In this document: positions 1-7,179 of the stretch, in pieces | Layout of the letters: each line of letters opens with the position of its first letter | Position numbering within the stretch: position 1 is the first letter of the stretch | NCBI GenBank assembly: GCA_947631715.1 | Contig: CANRMK010000025.1 | Span: 1 to 12,710 of the forward strand | Origin: an uncultured Acetatifactor sp. | GTDB lineage: Bacteria; Bacillota; Clostridia; Lachnospirales; Lachnospiraceae | Length of the DNA stretch: 12,710 bases | Direction of reading: 5' to 3' | The notes under the pieces: model-generated | The model's input: the letters and a program-made list of their open reading frames with translations, nothing else | What the model was told of the DNA's origin: nothing | Database searches by the model: none | Made by a program: the position numbers and the translations under genes

Positions 1-877
1 GTACATGAGCATTTTTATAGGCGCTCTCCCAGACATTTTCCACGCAGATCATTTTCATTCTCTCAAATCCGTCCCTTTGCTGAAAGATCTTTCTCCCTTT
101 ACATGGCATAGCTTTCGCTAACGCCGCTTCCAGCGCCCGCATATCCGGTATCCTCTCTTCCGGCGCGGAGCGGGTGCACGCCTCCAGCACCTTTCGCAGA
201 TACCCGCTGCAGTCCGCTCCGGCTGCAGCCTGCAGCGTCTTCCCAAGGCCATAGACATCGCAGGACACCGTCAGGCTTCTGCCGGGTTCCATCTGTTCCG
301 GCGCCCCATATCCCGGAGTGCCGGCCCGGTCCCGGCACGCCTCCGACGCTCTGCAGGCACACCCAAGGTCCAGAAGCTTTATCCTGCCGTCCTGGCGCAC
401 CGCCACGTTGGCCGGTTTTACGTCCCGAAACAGGACCGGCTCCGGCAGTTCATGGAGATACCGCAGTCCCGCTGCCAGCTCCAGCCCTATTCTTACCGTC
501 CCTCTCCCGGAAAAGCATTTCCTTTTCCTTAAAAGCATCTCAAGACTGCTGCCCCAGACAGGCTCCATGAGAAGATAGGTCTTTCCCTCCTCTCTCCAGT
601 CCCCAAAGTATTGTGGGAACAAAGGGTGGTCGATCTTCTTTAAAAGATCCGCCTCTTTCCGGCCCATCTCCTCTCTACTGCAGATCTTGCACGCCAGCTG
701 CAGGCAGTCCTCTGATCCGGCCCGGCCGGCTCCGCCTTTCGCGGTCATGCCATTCTCCTGCCGGATCCTCCTTACCAGCACAACTTTCGAGAACGCGCCC
801 TGTCCAAGCCGCCTCACTGTCCGAAAGCCGTGTTCCTCCAGGATTTTATTTTCTTTTTGTTCCTCTGTCTCTCTCAT
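1..877 (-). CDS. Hanks-type serine/threonine protein kinase (3' end beyond window)
   Basis: Phosphorylates Ser/Thr on cytoplasmic proteins. The frame is open from ATG at 877 to the left edge (292 codons, no stop), so the C-terminus is missing. Visible motifs: Gly-rich loop LGQGAFSKV (about 24-32), ATP lysine in ACKIC (K64), probable alpha-C Glu75, catalytic loop FRDVKPAN (150-157, with D152, K154, N157), DLG in place of DFG (170-172), and GTPGYGAPEQ (186-195). The kinase fold looks complete by about residue 256. The tail from 257 on is unidentified and could begin a sensor or effector domain. The HRD histidine is Phe here, which is a permissive position, and all catalytic residues are present, so activity is expected. 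The start overlaps the stop of the PP2C-like gene as ATGA, implying translational coupling. No membrane segment is seen in the visible part. The kinase family is sure; the substrate is unknown. Confidence 0.9.
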   Translation of the reverse strand, partial: MRETEEQKENKILEEHGFRTVRRLGQGAFSKVVLVRRIRQENGMTAKGGAGRAGSEDCLQLACKICSREEMGRKEADLLKKIDHPLFPQYFGDWREEGKTYLLMEPVWGSSLEMLLRKRKCFSGRGTVRIGLELAAGLRYLHELPEPVLFRDVKPANVAVRQDGRIKLLDLGCACRASEACRDRAGTPGYGAPEQMEPGRSLTVSCDVYGLGKTLQAAAGADCSGYLRKVLEACTRSAPEERIPDMRALEAALAKAMPCKGRKIFQQRDGFERMKMICVENVWESAYKNAHV

Positions 878-1545
878 GTCAGTACCAGCACCGCCTCCAT
901 ATGTCTGCCTCCCCGTTCCTCTGCCCTGCGCCCCAGCTCCTTAAGATGCAGGCCCGCCTTTTTCTGTGTGTCCACTGTCTCCACATGAAGACATTCCTCC
1001 AGACATTCCTCCTCTATGCGCCCGTAAAAATCTCTCGCCGCCAGAAGAACGCCTACCCGCTCCTGCAAAAGTCCCCTGCGCACCATAAGCGTCCCCTGCC
1101 CCTGACAGTCCTGTCTTCCGGCCAGCTGCTGCAGATGCCCTTTTTCAAAGTATCGGTTCAGCAGGAAAATCCCATAGCTTCCCCGCTGGAACAAAAGCAG
1201 GCACTCTCCGATGCAGAACAGCCCCGCCAGATCACAGTGTTTCTCCTGTTTCAAGAGGCCGCAGTCTTTCAGTTCCCGCTCCCACCGTTCCAGAAGCCCT
1301 TCAAGCTCCCTGTCCAGCTCCCAGAGCCGCTTCGGCTCCCGTATCAGTCTCCTCCAGGGAAGCTCCCTGAACCAGGTCAGAATGCGCTCCGTCAGATACG
1401 CCCCCGGCCTGCCCTGCCCCTCGCCTGCCTCCCCGCAGATACAGGCCAGGCAGAGAGATTGTCCCCTGCACCGGTAATGCTGCAGCAAAAGGGCGCTGTC
1501 GTTACAGCCCGGCTGCCGGTATGCGGCCGTGATCAATTCATTCAT
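874..1545 (-). CDS. Divergent PP2C-like protein, possible pseudophosphatase
   Basis: A 223-residue protein I do not recognise by close homology. Its layout follows a PP2C/PPM phosphatase. There is an N-terminal NDSALL (15-20) where family members have NEDS, then CGEAGEG (38-44) at the DGMGG position. RGSYGIFLL (121-129) sits at the GDSR-aYLL position, LLAARDFYG (167-175) at the LLCSDGL position, and GRHMEAVLVL (213-222) at the C-terminal sRDNITVvvV strand. The Asp residues that bind Mn/Mg in real PP2Cs are mostly replaced (Cys38, Ser123, Arg171 or a shifted Asp172, His215), so catalysis is doubtful. It is Cys-rich and soluble. The start ATG at 1545 has AAGGCGG upstream, and the stop overlaps the kinase start. 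The assignment rests on motif spacing plus partnership with a kinase; an unrelated fold is possible. Confidence 0.6.
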   Translation of the reverse strand: MNELITAAYRQPGCNDSALLLQHYRCRGQSLCLACICGEAGEGQGRPGAYLTERILTWFRELPWRRLIREPKRLWELDRELEGLLERWERELKDCGLLKQEKHCDLAGLFCIGECLLLFQRGSYGIFLLNRYFEKGHLQQLAGRQDCQGQGTLMVRRGLLQERVGVLLAARDFYGRIEEECLEECLHVETVDTQKKAGLHLKELGRRAEERGGRHMEAVLVLT

Positions 1546-1670
1546 TTTTATAATCCGCCTTTTTCTGTTTTTGATGTTTTGCTTGGATTCAGGGCTGGAA
1601 GAAAGCCCCGCCGACCCTGCGCCGCACCCGGCGCTCTTTAGAAAAGCGCCGGGCGGGCCGCCTGAAGAAT
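1546..1670 (-). other. rseP to PP2C-like intergenic region with a strong GC hairpin
   Basis: This 125-bp spacer is the second-longest gap in the train. It holds a perfect 9-bp inverted repeat, CCCGGCGCT (1627-1635) and AGCGCCGGG (1645-1653), with a 9-nt loop. No U-run follows it in the minus-strand transcript, so it is not a standard intrinsic terminator. It could stabilise an rseP 3' end, act as a processing or attenuation site, or partly uncouple the downstream phosphatase-like/kinase pair from the housekeeping operon. No convincing promoter was seen. Confidence 0.5.
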
Positions 1671-2741
1671 CTACTTTTGAAAAATATTGACCAGATCGTT
1701 GAAGAATACGAACACCATAAGCGCCATGAAGAACATCAGCCCCACGAAATGGACCATGCCCTCTTTTTCCGGCGGGACGGGCCTGCCCCGCACCACCTCC
1801 ACCAGAAGAAATACCAGCCTGCCCCCGTCCAGAGCCGGGATCGGCAGCAGGTTCAGAATACCCAGATTCACGGAAAGCATCAGAGTGATGTTCAGCATGC
1901 TCAACAGTACACTCTGCCATCCGTAATCCTTGGCCTCGTCGTAGGTCTTGCCCACAACGTTCACGGCAATGCCCACAGGGCCCGCCACGTCCTGTCTGCT
2001 CACCCTGCCAGTGAACAGCATACCAAGGCTCTTATATGTGGCCTTTACGGAATAGCGCATCTCATACCAGGCATAGGCAAAGGTCTTGAACCCTTTTGGT
2101 TCCACAAAATCCGCATTGGCCACTCCCAGCAGATACGTTCCCATCTCCTGGTCATACTGTGGCGTCAGCACCGTGGTATACCGCTCTCCGTCCCGCTCAT
2201 AGACGATTTCCAGATCGCCGCCCCGGTAGGACGCCTGCATATACAGGGAAATCTCCTGATACAGCCGCATGCGCTCTCCGTTGATGGAGATAATTCTGTC
2301 GCCGTCCTGAAGTCCCGCCGCCTCTGCGCCGCCTCCCTGGAGCACCTGAGTGGCGATCGGATCCCGGATCGCAATGATCCCCGTCATGTTCACCATGACG
2401 AAAGCGATCAGAAAAGCCAGTATGAAATTAAAGATAGGCCCTGCCGCTACCGTGGAGATCCTGCCCCAGACCGGAGCGTTCAGGAACGATCCCTCTCCCG
2501 GCTCTTCCCCGTCCTTTGAGGCCAGTCCGTCTTCTCCCTCGAACATACAGGCGCCTCCGATAGGCAGAAGCTTCAGGGAATATTTCGTATCGCCGCGTTT
2601 GACAGATATCAGATTCGGCCCCATTCCCACAGAAAACTCCACCACATGGATCCCGTTCGCCTTGGCCAGGAGAAAATGCCCGAATTCATGGGCAATGACC
2701 ACTGCGCCGAATATAATGATGAACAATATCAAGGTTGCCAT
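1671..2741 (-). CDS. rseP: RIP metalloprotease RseP (site-2 protease)
   Basis: Zinc intramembrane protease that cleaves transmembrane anchors such as anti-sigma factors or signal-peptide remnants. At 356 residues it has a typical length for Gram-positive members. HEFGH (18-22) in the first membrane helix is the HExxH zinc site. A PDZ domain lies at about 129-200 (LQDGDRIISINGE). NLLPIPALDGGR (297-308) carries the third zinc ligand, D305, in the LDG motif. Other membrane segments are around 102-120, 278-298 and 332-348. It sits 60 bp downstream of dxr, its usual neighbour in Firmicutes. The start at 2741 follows GGAGG with rather long spacing, with a nearer AGAGG also available. The protein is complete and shows no missing key residue. 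Confidence 0.97.
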   Translation of the reverse strand: MATLILFIIIFGAVVIAHEFGHFLLAKANGIHVVEFSVGMGPNLISVKRGDTKYSLKLLPIGGACMFEGEDGLASKDGEEPGEGSFLNAPVWGRISTVAAGPIFNFILAFLIAFVMVNMTGIIAIRDPIATQVLQGGGAEAAGLQDGDRIISINGERMRLYQEISLYMQASYRGGDLEIVYERDGERYTTVLTPQYDQEMGTYLLGVANADFVEPKGFKTFAYAWYEMRYSVKATYKSLGMLFTGRVSRQDVAGPVGIAVNVVGKTYDEAKDYGWQSVLLSMLNITLMLSVNLGILNLLPIPALDGGRLVFLLVEVVRGRPVPPEKEGMVHFVGLMFFMALMVFVFFNDLVNIFQK

Positions 2742-2801
2742 CCGTTCCTCTAACCTCCGTGATTCCTCTTAGGCAAGATCCAGCCCCGTCTCACATACCG
2801 C

Positions 2802-3989
2802 TCACACCAGCTCCGAGATGTACTCATGGGTCTGCCTCTCTGCCTCCAGGATCTGCTCGACCGCAGGATCAGCGATCACTTTATGCCGGTCCATGGCCTT
2901 TTCGATCAGCTCCGGTATCTGCAGATAGCCGATCTTTCGATCCAGGAACAGCGCCACGGCCTTTTCGTTGGCCGCGTTGAAGACGGTGGGCATGCTGCCG
3001 CCCTCCGCGGCTGCCCGGTATGCAAGCTTCAGCCCCTGAAAGGTATCCGGATCCGGCCGCTCAAAGGTAAGCTGCCCCAGTTCAAAGAGATCGGCGCGCT
3101 TTCCCGCCATCGGTTTTCTGTCCGGATAGAACAGCGCATATTGGATAGGCAGCTTCATATCCGGCATACCCAGCTGTGCAATGATGGCGCCGTCCACGAA
3201 CTGTACAGCCGAATGCACGATGCTCTGGGGGTGCACCACCACCTGGATCCGGTCCAGATCCACCCCGAAAAGCCATTTTGCCTCCATGACCTCCAGGCCC
3301 TTATTCACCATGGTGGCGGAATCTACCGTGATCTTCCGCCCCATGGACCAGTTCGGGTGCATCAGGGCATCCTCCACCTTTACGGCGGCCAGCTGCTCTT
3401 TCGTCTTTCCCCGGAAAGGACCTCCCGAGGCCGTGAGCAGTATTTTTTCTATCCTGTCTGCTGGCTCTCCGTTCAGAGACTGGAAGATTGCGCTGTGCTC
3501 GCTGTCCACCGGCAGGATAGACACGCCCCTCTTCCGGGCCAGCGGCATAATGATATGGCCCGCCGTCACCAGCGTCTCCTTATTTGCCAGAGCAATGTCC
3601 TTTCCGGCTTCAATGGCAGCGATGGTGGGACGTATGCCGATCATGCCCACAATGGCAGTCACAAGTATCCGATAGCGCGGCATCGAAGCAATCTCCATCA
3701 GGCCGTCCATGCCGGATAAGATCTTCACATCCAGATCCGACACCCGGGTCCGCAGATCCGCCGCAGCGCTTTCCGACCACATACAGGCGGCGCAAGGCTT
3801 AAATTCCCGAATCTGGGCCTCCAGCCGTTCTACATTGCTCCCGGCCGCCAGCGCTGTCACTCTCAGTTCCGGGTGATTGCGCACCACCTCCAGAGTCTGG
3901 GTGCCGATCGAACCTGTAGATCCCAGTATAGCGATCTCTTTCCTGCCCGCTTCCTTATTTTCTCCGTTTCTCATTCTATCATTCCCCAT
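2802..3989 (-). CDS. dxr: 1-deoxy-D-xylulose 5-phosphate reductoisomerase
   Basis: Second enzyme of the MEP isoprenoid pathway. It converts DXP to 2-C-methyl-D-erythritol 4-phosphate using NADPH and a divalent metal, in the cytoplasm. An NADPH-binding GSTGSIGTQT lies at 23-32. The metal ligands are D162 and E164 in PVDSEHSAIF and E233 in GLEVMEA. The flexible loop and phosphate region NWSMGRKITVDSATMVNKG spans about 213-231, followed by HPQSIVHS (253-260). The length of 395 is normal. Two starts are possible: 3989, with a weak upstream SD, and 3974 (Met6), preceded by GGGGA about 8 nt away; the second may be the real one. It lies 35 bp after cdsA and supplies precursors for the UppS product made in the same operon. 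Confidence 0.97.
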   Translation of the reverse strand: MGNDRMRNGENKEAGRKEIAILGSTGSIGTQTLEVVRNHPELRVTALAAGSNVERLEAQIREFKPCAACMWSESAAADLRTRVSDLDVKILSGMDGLMEIASMPRYRILVTAIVGMIGIRPTIAAIEAGKDIALANKETLVTAGHIIMPLARKRGVSILPVDSEHSAIFQSLNGEPADRIEKILLTASGGPFRGKTKEQLAAVKVEDALMHPNWSMGRKITVDSATMVNKGLEVMEAKWLFGVDLDRIQVVVHPQSIVHSAVQFVDGAIIAQLGMPDMKLPIQYALFYPDRKPMAGKRADLFELGQLTFERPDPDTFQGLKLAYRAAAEGGSMPTVFNAANEKAVALFLDRKIGYLQIPELIEKAMDRHKVIADPAVEQILEAERQTHEYISELV

Positions 3990-4024
3990 TTTCGGGCCGC
4001 AGCGCTCACCGCACTGTCTCGTCC

Positions 4025-4882
4025 CTATCCTGCCGCCTGCGCTCCCGCCAGCAGCAGAATCGCCAGCAGATACGTCATGGGCGCCGTTACGATCATACTG
4101 TCAAAACGATCCATGATCCCACCATGGCCTGGGATCAGCTTTCCGTAATCCTTAATGTTCTTGTTTCGCTTGATGGCGGAAGCAGCCAGATCTCCCACCA
4201 TGCTCATCACCGCTCCCACGGCGCAGATCAGGGCGATCAGCCAGCTCACATTTTGATTCGGGAACGCATTCTCCACAAAGAACCGGCCATAGAGCCAGCC
4301 TATGAGCCCGGCTCCCAGCACGCCTCCGATACAGCCCTCCAGGGACTTCTTGGGGCTGAGCAGCGGAAAGATCTTCCTCTTTCCGATCAGCATTCCCACC
4401 ACATAGGCGCAGGTATCGCATCCCCAGGAACTGATCAAGATCATCCACACCAGATACAGCCCCTGTTCGCAGGCTCTGGTGCGGTATACAAATGAAAGCA
4501 TCACAGGAGCATAGAGAAAAGCGAATACCTCCGCCGCAGCCTGATCCGCTCTGAATTTTGGAAAAGTCACTGCATAGGCAAACATGACCGCCAGAAAGAA
4601 TACGGCCACGCACATGGTCAGCAGCCTGTCATCCCCCGTAAAAAAGAGAATGAGATAGTAGGCTGTGGCTCCCAGCATACCCAGGATCTCCAGGAGATTC
4701 CGCCTCCTGCCCGCCCTGCTTTCATCCGGTTTCGGATCATCGATAAGCGCCCTGGTCAGCTCCCCAAGCGCCGCCAGCGAAACGGCCCAAAGGACTCCGG
4801 CCAGCAGCGGTCCGCCATATCCCATGGACACCAGGGCAATGATCACCAGCACGATCCCGCTGGCCAGTCTGGTCCAAAACAT
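4025..4882 (-). CDS. cdsA: Phosphatidate cytidylyltransferase (CDP-diglyceride synthase)
   Basis: Makes CDP-diacylglycerol from phosphatidate and CTP, the branch point for bacterial phospholipids, in the membrane. The 285-residue protein has about eight hydrophobic segments. It carries the CdsA signature S-x-x-K-R-x4-K-D...P-x-H-G-G-x-x-D-R-x-D at 235-261 (AIKRNKNIKDYG then LIPGHGGIMDRFD). The conserved SPKKSLEG is at 176-183 and the WGCD/aYxxG segment at 153-163. The start at 4882 is only 4 bp after the uppS stop. Its SD, AAGGAGG, lies inside the uppS 3' end, indicating tight coupling. Nothing unusual is seen. Confidence 0.96.
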   Translation of the reverse strand: MFWTRLASGIVLVIIALVSMGYGGPLLAGVLWAVSLAALGELTRALIDDPKPDESRAGRRRNLLEILGMLGATAYYLILFFTGDDRLLTMCVAVFFLAVMFAYAVTFPKFRADQAAAEVFAFLYAPVMLSFVYRTRACEQGLYLVWMILISSWGCDTCAYVVGMLIGKRKIFPLLSPKKSLEGCIGGVLGAGLIGWLYGRFFVENAFPNQNVSWLIALICAVGAVMSMVGDLAASAIKRNKNIKDYGKLIPGHGGIMDRFDSMIVTAPMTYLLAILLLAGAQAAG

Positions 4883-4886
4883 AGCG

Positions 4887-5606
4887 CTATTCCTCCTTCA
4901 ACCCGCCGTATCTTCTGTCCCTATGATTATATGCCTCCACGGCTTTTACCAATTCTTCTTTCGTAAAGTCCGGCCAGGGGACAGGCGTAAAGTAAAATTC
5001 CGTGTAGGCAAGCTGCCAAAGCAGAAAATTAGAGATCCGCTGCTCGCCGCATGTGCGGATCAAAAGATCCGGGTCCGGGAGGCCTGCCGTGTCCAGGAAT
5101 CCCTCCAGAACGTCCTCGGATATCCGGTCCGGGGCGATCTCGCCAGCAGCGGCTTTCCGGGCCAGTTTTCCTGCTGCCCGCACGATTTCGTCCCGGCCGC
5201 CGTAATTGATGGCGATCTGGAAGCGGAGGCCGTCATTATCCTTTGTGGCCTCCTCCAGCTCTGCGATCCGATTCCTGATGTCCTCGTCCAGCCTGGACTT
5301 ATCTCCCAGTACCCTGATGCACATGCGGTTTTTCTCAGCCGTTTTGAGACAGTTCTTCATATAGTCTCTCAACAGCTTCATCAGGGCGTCCACTTCCTCT
5401 TTCGGCCGGTTCCAGTTTTCTGTGGAAAACGCATACACGGTCAGGTATTGGATTCCCATTTTGTACGCTTCCTCACAGATGAGCTCCACAGTTTTGGCGC
5501 CCTGAGCATGTCCATAGTTGCGGGGCATATGCCGGGCCTTTGCCCATCTGCCGTTGCCGTCCAGGATAATGGCAACATGCCGGGGGATTTTCATGTCTTC
5601 CGCCAT
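4887..5606 (-). CDS. uppS: Undecaprenyl diphosphate synthase (cis-prenyltransferase)
   Basis: Condenses eight isopentenyl diphosphates onto farnesyl diphosphate, giving C55-PP, the lipid carrier for peptidoglycan and other wall polymers. At 239 residues it is typical. DGNGRWAK (16-23) contains the catalytic Asp16, YAFSTENW (58-65) follows, and the IPP-binding stretch LLIRTCGEQRISNFLLWQLA lies at 181-200. Many family members have Ser where Cys186 stands in RTCGE; this is conservative. ATG at 5606 is preceded by AGGAAAGGTG at good spacing. A perfect 10-bp hairpin lies immediately upstream of that SD, so initiation may be structure-sensitive. It stands between frr and cdsA, the classic Firmicute order. 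Confidence 0.97.
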   Translation of the reverse strand: MAEDMKIPRHVAIILDGNGRWAKARHMPRNYGHAQGAKTVELICEEAYKMGIQYLTVYAFSTENWNRPKEEVDALMKLLRDYMKNCLKTAEKNRMCIRVLGDKSRLDEDIRNRIAELEEATKDNDGLRFQIAINYGGRDEIVRAAGKLARKAAAGEIAPDRISEDVLEGFLDTAGLPDPDLLIRTCGEQRISNFLLWQLAYTEFYFTPVPWPDFTKEELVKAVEAYNHRDRRYGGLKEE

Positions 5607-5760
5607 AGTTTTACACCTTTCCTCTTCTGTCCGCCGCGTACGGACAGAAGATCTGCGCCTTTACCATGCAGGCCGAAATTGGAACAAGAGGGAGCGGAAC
5701 CTTTCCGTCCACTCCCCCGACACAGTCTGCTCTATGTAACAGTCCCGCCCGTCCCAAAGG
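5607..5760 (-). promoter_or_regulatory. uppS leader with a perfect 10-bp hairpin next to the SD
   Basis: A 154-bp gap, the longest in the core cluster, separates frr from uppS. Directly before the uppS SD lies the inverted repeat CTTCTGTCCG (5624-5633) and CGGACAGAAG (5641-5650), with the 7-nt loop CCGCGTA. In the mRNA the hairpin ends where the AGGAAAGG SD begins. It could be an RNase processing site, a translation modulator or a protein-binding site. No U-run follows, so it is not a terminator. No clear sigma-A promoter was found in the rest of the gap. The function is inferred from position only. Confidence 0.5.
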
Positions 5761-6312
5761 TCACACGGTCATGATCTCCTTGGATTTTGTCTCCATCAGT
5801 GCATCAATGTCCTTGATGAATCTATCCGTCAGCTTCTGGAGTTGATCCTCCAGCTGCTTGATTTCATCTTCGGATACCTCTGTCTTTGCCAGCTTCTTAA
5901 AAGAATCGTTACCGTCCCTGCGGATATTCCGGACAGCCACCTTGCTCTCCTCCGCCTTTTTCTTTACGTCTTTCACAAGATCCTTTCTGCGCTCCTCAGT
6001 AAGCTCCGGGAACACAAGGCGGATCACATTGCCGTCATTGGTGGGATTGATCCCAATGTCCGAAGTCATGATCGCTTTCTCGATCTCCTTTAGCAGAGAC
6101 TTTTCCCATGGTGCGATCTGAATAATACGCGCCTCGGGAACGGTCACATTTCCCACCTGCTGAATGGGAGTAGGCGTCCCGTAATAGTTTACTCTGAGTT
6201 TATCCAGCACATGGGGATTGGCGCGCCCCGCACGGATAGCTGCATAATCGGATTCCAGGAATTCCACTGTTTTCTTCATCCTGTCCTCATACTGTTGTAA
6301 TCTGGTATCCAT
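5761..6312 (-). CDS. frr: Ribosome recycling factor
   Basis: Splits post-termination ribosomes together with EF-G so that subunits can be reused. The 183-residue length matches the family norm of about 185. Diagnostic stretches are IRAGRANPHVLD (26-37), which starts the long three-helix-bundle domain, YYGTPTPIQQVGNV (43-56) and PEARIIQIAPW (59-69) of the beta domain, and LTEERRKDLVK (103-113). The C-terminal helix with alternating charges, from about 120 to 183, closes the bundle. The start at 6312 has GAGAGG upstream. It sits between pyrH and uppS as in most Firmicutes. Complete and unremarkable. Confidence 0.98.
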   Translation of the reverse strand: MDTRLQQYEDRMKKTVEFLESDYAAIRAGRANPHVLDKLRVNYYGTPTPIQQVGNVTVPEARIIQIAPWEKSLLKEIEKAIMTSDIGINPTNDGNVIRLVFPELTEERRKDLVKDVKKKAEESKVAVRNIRRDGNDSFKKLAKTEVSEDEIKQLEDQLQKLTDRFIKDIDALMETKSKEIMTV

Positions 6313-6403
6313 ATCGTGTTATCCTCTCTTTTTCTTTTTTCACAAATGTCTGCACAGACGCCGCAGCATGAAAGGGCGGCTGCCGTTTCAGTTCCGGGGC
6401 ATC

Positions 6404-7099
6404 CTATACCGTCACTCTCGTTCCGTTAAAATCACCCTTTACAGCATTCACGATGCTGTTCTCCTGATTCAGGCCAAAGACCCGCATAGGCATTTTGTTG
6501 TCCCGGGCCAGAATGGATGCTGTCATATCCACCACCTGAAGATTTTTTGCAATGACCTCGTCGATGGAAACCTCGTCGTATTTTCTGGCATTGGGATCCT
6601 GCGCCGGATCAGATGTGTAAACGCCGTCCACAGATTTTGCCAGCAGGATCACATCCGCTTCCACTTCAACAGCCCGGAGTACCACGCCCGTATCCGTGGA
6701 GAAATACGGGTGTCCTGTGCCGCCGGCAAAAAATACCACTTTTCCCTGTTTAAAATATTTGTTGGCCCGATCCTTGGAGAAAAGCTTGGTGAACGAGCCG
6801 CACTCAAAGGGTGTCAGTATGCTCGTCTGCATTCCCGCCGAGCGGAATATCTCGGAGACGTAAATGCAGTTCATCACAGTGGCGAGCATACCGATCTGAT
6901 CCGCTTTGGTACGGTCAATGTTCTCACTGGTGCGCCCGCGCCAGAAATTGCCGCCGCCGATAACGATTCCCACCTGGATTCCGTCCTCCGTCAGCTGCTT
7001 TACCTGCACCGCCACCCTGCGCACTGTCTCCTCGTCAAATCCTGTCTTTTTTTCCCCCGCCAGGGCTTCCCCGCTGAGTTTCAATAATATTCTCTGCAT
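6404..7099 (-). CDS. pyrH: UMP kinase
   Basis: Phosphorylates UMP to UDP with ATP for pyrimidine nucleotide synthesis; a cytoplasmic hexamer of the amino-acid kinase fold, usually regulated by UTP and GTP. The 231-residue protein has LKLSGEAL (6-13), GGGNFWRG (48-55), DQIGMLATVMN (67-77), AGGTGHPYFSTDTG (125-138) and DGVYTSDP (158-165). His130 stands where the common version has Asn (GTGNPFF); this may be a lineage variant. The start at 7099 is preceded by GAGGGAAGA. Upstream, rpsB and tsf, the usual neighbours of pyrH, are replaced by a bactofilin and a deacetylase gene. The spacer to frr is 91 bp with only weak potential hairpins. Confidence 0.97.
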   Translation of the reverse strand: MQRILLKLSGEALAGEKKTGFDEETVRRVAVQVKQLTEDGIQVGIVIGGGNFWRGRTSENIDRTKADQIGMLATVMNCIYVSEIFRSAGMQTSILTPFECGSFTKLFSKDRANKYFKQGKVVFFAGGTGHPYFSTDTGVVLRAVEVEADVILLAKSVDGVYTSDPAQDPNARKYDEVSIDEVIAKNLQVVDMTASILARDNKMPMRVFGLNQENSIVNAVKGDFNGTRVTV

Positions 7100-7179
7100 T
7101 CTTCCCTCATTTCCGCGCCGTTTCCCGCATCTGTATCCCCTGGGAACGCCGCCGGCCGCCGTTCGAGTCCCGGTATGCC

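Noticed and set aside
613..1641. Long plus-strand ORF of 342 codons
   Set aside because: It lies opposite the PP2C-like gene and kinase, is Pro/Leu/Ser-rich without domains, and lacks an SD; it is an antisense shadow of GC-rich codons.
4665..5774. Plus-strand ORF of 369 codons
   Set aside because: It overlaps cdsA and uppS, both certain from motifs, and has no recognisable fold or ribosome binding site.
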